Below, one piece after another: positions 57,910-64,000 of a stretch of 64,000 nt of DNA. The translations under genes were made by a program, and so were the position numbers. The notes under the pieces were generated by a model. It ran no database searches. It was given only the letters and a program-made list of their open reading frames with translations, and had not been told where the DNA came from. The DNA is taken from assembly GCF_023277745.1 (NCBI RefSeq), contig NZ_CP086322.1, positions 6,634,001-6,698,000 on the forward strand, given 5' to 3'. Within the stretch, counting starts at the first letter, position 1, and every line of letters begins with the position of its first letter. The DNA is from Streptomyces halobius (lineage in GTDB: Bacteria > Actinomycetota > Actinomycetes > Streptomycetales > Streptomycetaceae).

Positions 57910-59349
57910 TCAGTACCCCCGGCCCGATAGCGACAGCACGACCCGGGCGTCCTCGGCGGCCGGGAGGATCGCGTCGGCCTCCAGCAGCACGCAGTAGGAG
58001 TCGCAGTCGAGGAGGGGGAACTGGAGCGGGCCGCCGCCTGGGCCGTACACGTCCGGGGCGCTCTCGCAGCCACCCAGGCACGCCACGTTCGCCCTGCCGA
58101 TCTGCCCGTCGAGGGTCACCACGCCCCCGGCCGGCACGAACCCGACCTCGAACACGGCGGTGGGATTGCAGCGTTCGACGACAGCGACCTCCTCGCACGT
58201 CATGCCTGTGTGGACGGCCGTGCGCTCGTAGATGCTGATCGTCGCGTGCCGCAGGTCCTGGCTTCCGGCGTGTACCTCGATGATCGGCACCGAACCGAAC
58301 CAGCGAGGGAACGCGCTGAGGTCGAGTTCGTATGCCTCACTGTTCACTGCAATGGCTTTGCAATAACAGGTCTGTGGCGGGGGTGGGAGTGGAGGGGCGG
58401 GTGTGCGGCAGCGGGGGTTGTTGCAGAGGTCGTCGGGGTCCGGGCACTTCGCGAGGCGGCAGGTGTCGCACGGGCGCTGTGCGGTGTCCTGGTCCGGCCA
58501 CACGAGTTTGCAGTCCGCGCCTGTCTGAGTGAACTCGACGAGGACGCCGTCCGTGCATGCCGGGGATTCCTCAAGTTCCAGGCAGACGGGCGGAGGCTTG
58601 GGCGGGGCTGTGGGGTCGTGTACGCACCAGGTGATGCACTGGGTGCCGTCGTCCGTGGGCACGGGGACGTCGAGGAGCGGTGTGGGCGTCGTCCACGTCC
58701 ACGGGGTGCCGGCGGTCAGGACGAATTCCACGGTGATCACGTCTGCGCCGACGGAGCACTGGCCGGCGGTGCAGCCGCTGCCGTTGCGGGCGGTGGGGGT
58801 CGGCCCGCTGGTCAGAGCGACCCGCCGCAGGGTGCGCGCGTGCCGGTCGGTGAACTCCTGCGGAGTCATGTCCGCGTTCGGGCAGCAGTTGAAGAAGGTC
58901 AGGCAGTCGCCGCCGCACCCGTCCCCGGTGCAGCCGGTCAGGGCCTCGGCGAGCCAGTGGAGCCCGTATTCGACGCCGCAGCATGTGGCGCCCAGCAGGA
59001 TGCCGGTCACGGTGAGGGTGCGCGGCTGTACGCGGGCCGGGCCGAGCGCAGCCCCGCCGGCCACCGAGGGGGACGGCGTACGGGTCACCGGGTTGTCGTC
59101 CAGGCCGTCGACGGACAGCACCATCAGCCCCGCGAACTGGGCGGATTCGGGGAGGTCCGGGTCGTACCACGGCGCACCGTCGGAGGCCGGGTCGGTGTAC
59201 TCCTCGTCGCCCACCAGGTCCGCGGTGAACGTGTCGCACCGGCAGGCGTCGATGCTGTCGAGTGGGCTGCCGACGGTCTCCAGGTACGCCGCCAGGCGGG
59301 CGTGGTTGGCGATCTCCAGCCCACCCAGTTTCAGGTAGTGCTCCAGCAC
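57910..59349 (-). CDS. Cysteine-rich phage tail protein (Dit/minor tail type)
   Basis: A 479-residue protein beginning VLEHYLKLGGLEIANHARLAAYL. It has an unusual number of Cys residues, over 30 by eye, in several clusters (CTGDGCGGDCLTFFNCCPNAD, CDTCRLAKCPDPDDLCNNPRCRTP). The C-terminus is beta-rich. Actinophage distal-tail and baseplate proteins of this length follow the tape measure gene directly. GTG 59349 lies 9 nt after the tape-measure stop with AAGGAG, so it is coupled. The cysteines may bind metal or form disulphides outside the cell. Confidence 0.78.
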   Translation of the reverse strand: MLEHYLKLGGLEIANHARLAAYLETVGSPLDSIDACRCDTFTADLVGDEEYTDPASDGAPWYDPDLPESAQFAGLMVLSVDGLDDNPVTRTPSPSVAGGAALGPARVQPRTLTVTGILLGATCCGVEYGLHWLAEALTGCTGDGCGGDCLTFFNCCPNADMTPQEFTDRHARTLRRVALTSGPTPTARNGSGCTAGQCSVGADVITVEFVLTAGTPWTWTTPTPLLDVPVPTDDGTQCITWCVHDPTAPPKPPPVCLELEESPACTDGVLVEFTQTGADCKLVWPDQDTAQRPCDTCRLAKCPDPDDLCNNPRCRTPAPPLPPPPQTCYCKAIAVNSEAYELDLSAFPRWFGSVPIIEVHAGSQDLRHATISIYERTAVHTGMTCEEVAVVERCNPTAVFEVGFVPAGGVVTLDGQIGRANVACLGGCESAPDVYGPGGGPLQFPLLDCDSYCVLLEADAILPAAEDARVVLSLSGRGY

Positions 59350-59358
59350 GACAGCTCC

Positions 59359-62300
59359 TTAGATGCCGACCGACACGGCGAGCCGGTTGACGACGCGGTG
59401 AGCGGTCACGTTCGCGTCCCCCACCTCGTACAGGTTCCAGGTGTGGTGATGGACCGCCCGCGGCCCCGAGGCCGCCCCCTCACCGCCGCTCTTGGCGGCA
59501 CCGATGATGTCCAACAAGCCGGACTCCTGGGCGAGTTGGCGGGCGCGCTGCGGCCTGGTGAGCGGGATGATGACTTCCGGCCCGGCCTCGCCGACGAGAC
59601 CGACGACCGGGGAGTTGACGATCCCGCCGTTCGCGAACGGCAGCAGGGACCGCACAGGCCCCGGAAGCCCGCTCTTGATCTTCGACACGATCCGCGAGCC
59701 GATGTTCCCCAGGCTGTTCACGATCCGGCCCGGGAGGCCGGAGAAAAACGACACGATGCTGTCGATCAGCGAGCCCACCGCGCGCCTGGCGGCGCCGACC
59801 GCGTTCGAGAACGCGTTGGCGATCCGGGATCCGATGGAGGAGAGCGCGGATCCGATCCGGCCCGGGAGGTTGGAGAAGAACGATACGACGGAGGAGCCGA
59901 GGTTCCGGGCCGCGGAGAGCGCGGCGGAGCCGGCGGACCGGAAGAGGCTCATGACCTTGCCCGGGAGGGCGGCGAGCGCGGAGCCGATCCGTCCTGGCAG
60001 CGCGGCGAAGAACGACACCGAGGAGGAGACGAACGATGAGATCGCCGAACCGGCCGCGGACGCCGCACGGGAGAACGCGCCGGCGATGGTGGAGCCCAGC
60101 GACGCGAGCGCGGAGAGGATTTTGCCGGGCAGCTCAGTGAAGATCCAGATCACCCCGGCCAGCGCGGTCAGCAGCGCAATACCGATCGCCGCGACCGCGT
60201 TGACGAACAGGTCCACCAGGAGGCCCGGGAGCGCCGCCAGCGCGGAGCCGATCCGCCCCGGCAGCGCGGCGAAGAAGTTCACCACCGACGTGAACGCCGT
60301 ACTGATCCAGGTTCCGATCGATGTCACGAGGTTCGTGAAGAACGTGGAAACCGTCGTCCCGAGCGATGAGAGCACGCCCGTGATCACGCTCGGCAGGTTG
60401 CTGATGAACGTGACCGCTGACGACAAGCCGTTGACCAGCCCGGACAGGACCGTGACCACGCCCTGGATGATCGGGACAACCGCGTTGATGATCACCCAAG
60501 AGGCGAATCCGGCCGCGATCTCCAGGATCGGGGCGAGTAGCCCGATCACGCGGGCGTTCAGCGGTGCCAACGCGGCGAGGAGCCCGGCGAGCGGCGGCAG
60601 GATCGGAAGCAGCGCCTGCACGAGCGCGGCGAACGCCTCGATGATCGGCGGCAGTACCGGCAGCAGCGCGTCCGAGAGAGCAGTGATGACCGGGGCCATC
60701 GCCGTCGCAAGCGTCACGAGGACCCCGGCCACGGTCGACAGAACCGGGGCGAGCGCCTGGATGAGCGAGGCGACCTGCTGACCGATGCCAGCCGCGAGCG
60801 GCTTGATAGCTGTCACCAGCGTCGTGAACGCCTGTGAGATTTTCGGGAGGACCGGCATCAAGGCGTCGGCGAGCGCCTTGATGATCGGTGCGAACAGCGC
60901 CGCGAGGGTCCGGAGCGCTGGCGCGAGCATCTGGGCGATGGTCGCGACGAGTTGACCGGCGAGCGGAAGAATCGGGGCGAGTGCGGACAGCACGGCCCCG
61001 ATGGCTGCCCCGACCGGGGCCAGCGCCGGACCGATCGTGGCGAAAGCCTGGCTGAGCGCCTGCGCGACGACCTGGAGGGACGGGGCGAGTGCTGCGATCG
61101 CAGGCCCGAGCGCATTGATCAGACTCGTCAGCGCGGGGCCGAGGGTGGAGAAGACCGGGGCGAGTGCGGCCGCGATGGCGCCGATCTGCGTGACGACCGC
61201 GGACAGGATCGGGCCGAGCTGGGCCGCGATGGTCCCGACGGTCCGGAAGATGTTGCCGAGAGCCTCTTGCCCCTGCGTCGAGTTGACGAACTCGCGGAAG
61301 GATCCGGTGATCTGCTGGAGGTTGTTGAGGAATCCGCTGCCGGCATCCCCGGCGGCCTTGAACGCGCCGGAGATGATGTGCCCGACGTTCGAGACGATCC
61401 CGCCGAGCTGCTGGAAGACGGCGCGGGCGGTCTCCACCCACGCGACCGCCTGACCGCTGCGGGCGGCCTGCTGGAGGAACGTCGCGAACCGGGCGGCGGC
61501 ACCGGACAGCGCGCTGCCGAGTCGCGCGCCGAAAGCCTCCGAGATGGCGCCGCCCATCTCCAGGAAGCCCTTGACGACTTCCCCGATCTGCGCGCCGAGC
61601 CCGGCGAGTACGGAAGACGTGCCGGCGAAGATGGAGTTGATCGCCGCGATGGAGCGCTGTGCCTGGATCGCCTCCAGCGCGTTGCCGGCGATGACGCCCC
61701 ACTGGGCGGCGACCGAGGTGAGGCCCTTCGTCAGGGGTCCGCTCAGCGCCTCGGCGGCCTGGGTGATCTCCCTTTCGAAGACGCCGAAGAAGGAGTCCTG
61801 TACGGCGTTGCGCAGCGACTCGAACGCGGGCTTGAGGGCGCGGACCTCCAGCGCGGCGGCGCGGGCCTTCGGCGAGAGCTGTTCCAACGACTCCTGGAAC
61901 TGCTCCGCATCCGCTGTCAGGGCCGCTTGGAAGGCGTCCGAGACGCCCATGAGGGCGAGGCGGAGCCCGCCGAGGGCGGCCTGAGCGCCGAGGATCGCCG
62001 CCGGGGCCGCAGCGATGATCCCGACCGCAGGGGCGAGCGCGGCGACGAGGCCGCCGACGGCGGACGCAGCGCTGGCGGCAGCGATGCCAACAGCGCCGAA
62101 GACGAGGAGGCCGCGCAGCGCACCGGCGACTCGGCCGGCGATGCCGCCGAGGCCGGAGAGTGCGCGGCTGAGCCGGTCGTTGTCGACGTTCGCGTTGACC
62201 GGGACGTTGATGCCCGGCGGCCGGTGCGCGCGGATACGGGCGTCGAAGCCGTCGAGGTCCGGGACGACCGGCACGCGGATCTCCAGCCCGCGAAGGACGG

Positions 62301-62610
62301 CCAGGAGTTGCGCCTCGAACCGCTGGAGGTCCGGCTCGATGGGGATGCGGATCGCGTCGAGCTGGGAGCGGAGCCCGGTGAGCAACGCGCGGTTGAAGCC
62401 GCTCAGGTCCGGCTCGACCCTGGCCTGGACGGCCCCGGCCGCGGTGATGCCGCGCTGGATGTTCCGCCGGATCTGCGCGCCGACGGTGCGTGTACCGCGG
62501 TCCAGCGCACGCTCGATGCGGTCCGCGAGGTCGAGCGCATCGGCGACGACCCCGGAGTCATCCAGGGTGATCGTGATCCGGGCTGAGCCGTAGTCTTCCT
62601 CGCCGGCCAC
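59359..62610 (-). CDS. Phage tail tape measure protein
   Basis: A 1083-residue protein. The start VAGEEDYGSARITITLDDSGVVADALDLADRIERAL is followed by long helical and hydrophobic segments (for example LAAALAPAVGIIAAAPAAILGAQAALGG, IAAALAPVFSTLGPALTSLINALGPAIAAL) and near-repeats containing SFFAALPGRIGSALAALPG and SVVSFFSNLPGRIGSALSSIGS. These features and its gene position before the Dit-like gene mark it as the ruler of a siphovirus-type tail. The GTG at 62610 is 27 nt after element copy 5. Length predicts a tail of roughly 160 nm by the usual 0.15 nm per residue rule. Confidence 0.92.
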   Translation of the reverse strand: MAGEEDYGSARITITLDDSGVVADALDLADRIERALDRGTRTVGAQIRRNIQRGITAAGAVQARVEPDLSGFNRALLTGLRSQLDAIRIPIEPDLQRFEAQLLAVLRGLEIRVPVVPDLDGFDARIRAHRPPGINVPVNANVDNDRLSRALSGLGGIAGRVAGALRGLLVFGAVGIAAASAASAVGGLVAALAPAVGIIAAAPAAILGAQAALGGLRLALMGVSDAFQAALTADAEQFQESLEQLSPKARAAALEVRALKPAFESLRNAVQDSFFGVFEREITQAAEALSGPLTKGLTSVAAQWGVIAGNALEAIQAQRSIAAINSIFAGTSSVLAGLGAQIGEVVKGFLEMGGAISEAFGARLGSALSGAAARFATFLQQAARSGQAVAWVETARAVFQQLGGIVSNVGHIISGAFKAAGDAGSGFLNNLQQITGSFREFVNSTQGQEALGNIFRTVGTIAAQLGPILSAVVTQIGAIAAALAPVFSTLGPALTSLINALGPAIAALAPSLQVVAQALSQAFATIGPALAPVGAAIGAVLSALAPILPLAGQLVATIAQMLAPALRTLAALFAPIIKALADALMPVLPKISQAFTTLVTAIKPLAAGIGQQVASLIQALAPVLSTVAGVLVTLATAMAPVITALSDALLPVLPPIIEAFAALVQALLPILPPLAGLLAALAPLNARVIGLLAPILEIAAGFASWVIINAVVPIIQGVVTVLSGLVNGLSSAVTFISNLPSVITGVLSSLGTTVSTFFTNLVTSIGTWISTAFTSVVNFFAALPGRIGSALAALPGLLVDLFVNAVAAIGIALLTALAGVIWIFTELPGKILSALASLGSTIAGAFSRAASAAGSAISSFVSSSVSFFAALPGRIGSALAALPGKVMSLFRSAGSAALSAARNLGSSVVSFFSNLPGRIGSALSSIGSRIANAFSNAVGAARRAVGSLIDSIVSFFSGLPGRIVNSLGNIGSRIVSKIKSGLPGPVRSLLPFANGGIVNSPVVGLVGEAGPEVIIPLTRPQRARQLAQESGLLDIIGAAKSGGEGAASGPRAVHHHTWNLYEVGDANVTAHRVVNRLAVSVGI

Positions 62611-62637
62611 CGGGCAACCTCACGGGGTGTGTGGTTG

Positions 62638-62657
62638 CCCGGCCCAAAACCAGCGGC
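62638..62657 (-). promoter_or_regulatory. Start-associated repeat element, copy 5
   Basis: GCCGCTGGTTTTGGGCCGGG on the minus strand, identical to copy 4, ending 27 nt before GTG 62610. No close -10 hexamer was found. Confidence 0.8.
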
Positions 62658-62694
62658 GTACGGCGGGGCACGCGGGCCCTGCCGTGATTCCAGA

Positions 62695-63045
62695 CTAGCC
62701 GGTGTGCCTCCGGGTGAGCTTGGTGTCCTCCGCCGCCAGCTGGGCCGCGAGGGCCTGTGCCTGGGCGCGGTCCATGCGCATGCCGGGCGGGCGGACGCGC
62801 CGACTGCCGCGTCGGCCGCCATCAGGTGGGGCGTACAACTTCGCCCGGTTCCGCGCCCGTTCGGCGTCGTCCTCCGCCGCCTGGTCCATCGCGACCTCAG
62901 CGGCGTTGAGCATGCGCCTCAGCGGCCACGCGTGCGGGGAGATGCCTTGGAGGGCGAGACTCCCGTCCCACGCCTCCCAGCCGGCGGCGAGGCTTGCGCA
63001 GAGCCGCCAGACGACGTAGGAGGGCGCTGGCCGCCACCGTAGAGC
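62695..63045 (-). CDS. Tail assembly chaperone extension reached by -1 frameshift (gpGT type)
   Basis: In the -1 phase relative to the upstream chaperone, the frame is open from 63045 (just after a TGA at 63048-63046) to the TAG at 62695. It encodes WRPAPSYVVWRLCASLAAGWEAW, DGSLALQGISPHAWPLRRMLNAAEVAMDQAAEDD and a basic tail. Overlapping -1 extensions of the tail chaperone immediately before the tape measure gene are a conserved feature of long-tailed phages. I could not fix the slippery site: no standard XXXYYYZ heptamer stands out. A separate start at Met 62913 is possible. Confidence 0.65.
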   Translation of the reverse strand, partial: ALRWRPAPSYVVWRLCASLAAGWEAWDGSLALQGISPHAWPLRRMLNAAEVAMDQAAEDDAERARNRAKLYAPPDGGRRGSRRVRPPGMRMDRAQAQALAAQLAAEDTKLTRRHTG

Positions 63046-63461
63046 TCAACAACCCACTCCAAGAGCTCGACCAGAACACGGTCAGGCAGACGCAGCGCGT
63101 CCACAACGCGGGCGCCGCCCCGCACCTTTGCCGCGTATGCCTCCGCCTCTGCGAGGTCGCTGAACGACTCCAGCCTCTCGCCGGCCTTCACGACGTCGAG
63201 CCGGGTGAACAGCCTGGCCGACTCTCCCAGCATCAGGCGCGCCAGGAACGCACGCAGCGCCCGGGACACTGCCCGCAGTTGGCCCGAGTCGACATTGGCA
63301 AGATCGTTGATGTCGACACCGATCGGCTGCTGTGCCTCACGCAGCTCGGCATAGGCGTCCATGAAGTCGTCGCCCATGACCTCGGGTTGGAACTCCAAGG
63401 CAGTGTCTCCGACCTGGGCGACGTGCGGCTCGGTATTGAGTGCGAAAGTCCTCGTGGCCAC
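62919..63461 (-). CDS. Tail assembly chaperone (gpG type)
   Basis: A 180-residue protein starting VATRTFALNTEPHVAQVGDTALEFQPEVMGDDFMDAYAELREAQQ, with a mainly helical body (VDSGQLRAVSRALRAFLARLMLGESARLFTRLD, ALRLPDRVLVELLEWVVELYGGG) and a low-complexity end RPPTSSGGSAQASPPAGRRGTGVSPSKASPRTRGR. It overlaps the -1 frame extension. Such chaperones coat the tape measure during tail assembly. GTG 63461 has AAGGAG and lies 30 nt after element copy 6. Confidence 0.8.
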   Translation of the reverse strand: MATRTFALNTEPHVAQVGDTALEFQPEVMGDDFMDAYAELREAQQPIGVDINDLANVDSGQLRAVSRALRAFLARLMLGESARLFTRLDVVKAGERLESFSDLAEAEAYAAKVRGGARVVDALRLPDRVLVELLEWVVELYGGGQRPPTSSGGSAQASPPAGRRGTGVSPSKASPRTRGR

Positions 63462-63491
63462 GGGTGGCTCCTTGATCTGCCCGCACGGACG

Positions 63492-63511
63492 CCCGGCCCA
63501 CAACCAGCGAC
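63492..63511 (-). promoter_or_regulatory. Start-associated repeat element, copy 6
   Basis: GTCGCTGGTTGTGGGCCGGG on the minus strand (one change from copies 1-3), ending 30 nt before GTG 63461, with TACCCT 9 nt upstream. Confidence 0.78.
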
Positions 63512-63670
63512 GCAGCAGGAAGGGTAGCCGTTGGCCGGAACTCACGCGGGCGCCGGTAGCCAGCGCTCTGCAGTGCACTCACGTGTGCCCTCCAGGCAAG
63601 GCCTACGATGTTGTGCGCATGGCGCGTTAAACCGCGGTCACGGTCCGGAGGCGGCTGGCTATGAGCCCCT

Positions 63671-64000
63671 ATGTCGCATACCTCAGATGTCCTGCGCTGG
63701 AGGTTCTTCGGTGCCGGAACCGCCTTGCTGGTCGCCTTCGCTGTCGCCGCCATACGCCGCCATCGTGACGGAGATCGCTTCGGGGAGCTGGCCGAGCTGA
63801 TGGAGCGCGAGTGGTTCAGCGCGGGAAAGATGTTCTTCACCGTACTGGTCGGGCTCGTGGGTTCGTGGGCGGCGGCCTATATGGGCGGGACCCGCAGCGG
63901 GCTACCGGAATCCGTTCCGATCCTGTTTCCGCTGGGCATTGTCGCAGCCTTCGCCGTCTGCCGCCTGACCGCCAAGGGCGACGGCAATCCGCTGCGGGTG
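63671..64000 (+). CDS. Membrane protein, N-terminal part (runs off the window)
   Basis: An open frame from ATG 63671 to the right edge gives MSHTSDVLRWRFFGAGTALLVAFAVAAIRRHRDGD, then SAGKMFFTVLVGLVGSWAAAYMGG and VPILFPLGIVAAFAVCRLTAKGDGN, with three hydrophobic segments. Upstream of ATG 63671 the frame is closed by a TGA at 63662. GGAGG at 63647-63651 is better spaced for an ATG at 63661 in another phase, so translation start is uncertain. It is on the plus strand, opposite to the tail genes, perhaps another cargo. Confidence 0.5.
   Translation, partial: MSHTSDVLRWRFFGAGTALLVAFAVAAIRRHRDGDRFGELAELMEREWFSAGKMFFTVLVGLVGSWAAAYMGGTRSGLPESVPILFPLGIVAAFAVCRLTAKGDGNPLRV

Noticed and set aside
60952..62586. 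A 544-codon plus-strand open frame opposite the tape measure gene
   Set aside because: Highly repetitive Asp/Gly/Arg composition mirrored from tape measure codons; no ribosome site.

Overview
The window is high-GC actinobacterial DNA that looks like Streptomyces chromosome with the left part of an integrated prophage. The Streptomyces assignment rests on the FasR-fabD-fabH-acpP-fabF cluster with a DUF3145 gene beside it, a homodimeric-type AceE next to a DUF3052 gene, a TerD gene array, frequent GTG starts and GC-rich inverted-repeat terminators. No identification to species is attempted.

Layout, 1-29 kb: a partial TetR regulator diverges from a GH3 glycosidase with a PA14 insert. Two lipoproteins follow (DUF4097 and an SGNH hydrolase), then DUF3145. 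The type II fatty acid synthase operon (fabD, fabH, acpP, fabF, minus strand) lies below its activator gene fasR. Next come a pirin, a serine hydrolase, a MerR regulator with a textbook 19-bp-spacer promoter, an acyltransferase-3 membrane protein, two paralogous DUF1023 alpha/beta hydrolases flanking a two-component system and a DUF4429/SHOCT protein, a TetR/MFS efflux pair, a secreted I36-type inhibitor, a potassium channel, aceE, DUF3052 and a peroxiredoxin.

Layout, 29.8-39.6 kb: a tellurium-resistance-type (Ter) stress cluster. It holds two TerD genes, a DUF475/TerC-like membrane protein, a TerA-like protein, a TerD with a long Pro/Gln/Tyr tail, and a biosynthetic module of an HpcH/HpaI lyase, a fused PRTase_2-TRSP-PRTase_1 protein and a HAD phosphatase. 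The family association was predicted by comparative genomics; the metabolite made is unknown. After it come an O-methyltransferase, an FmdB zinc ribbon, and a galactonate-type catabolic set (regulator, dgoD, PfkB kinase) with unusual tandem repeats in and between its genes.

Layout, 46.9-63.6 kb: a tRNA-Val(TAC) gene marks the probable attachment site. To its right lies a minus-strand siphovirus-type tail and lysis region. In transcription order this is tail assembly chaperones with a -1 frame extension, tape measure, a cysteine-rich tail protein, several minor tail or adhesin proteins, an amidase endolysin, a holin and DUF2746. Two plus-strand cargo islands interrupt it: a WXG100-like, LXG-like and small membrane protein trio, and a secreted protein paired with a small membrane protein beside transposase remnants. 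Capsid and integrase genes are not in the window.

The most unusual signal is a 20-nt sequence repeated six times in the prophage. It is always on the same strand and 27-32 nt upstream of a late-gene start codon, so it behaves as a start-associated sequence of a Streptomyces prophage.
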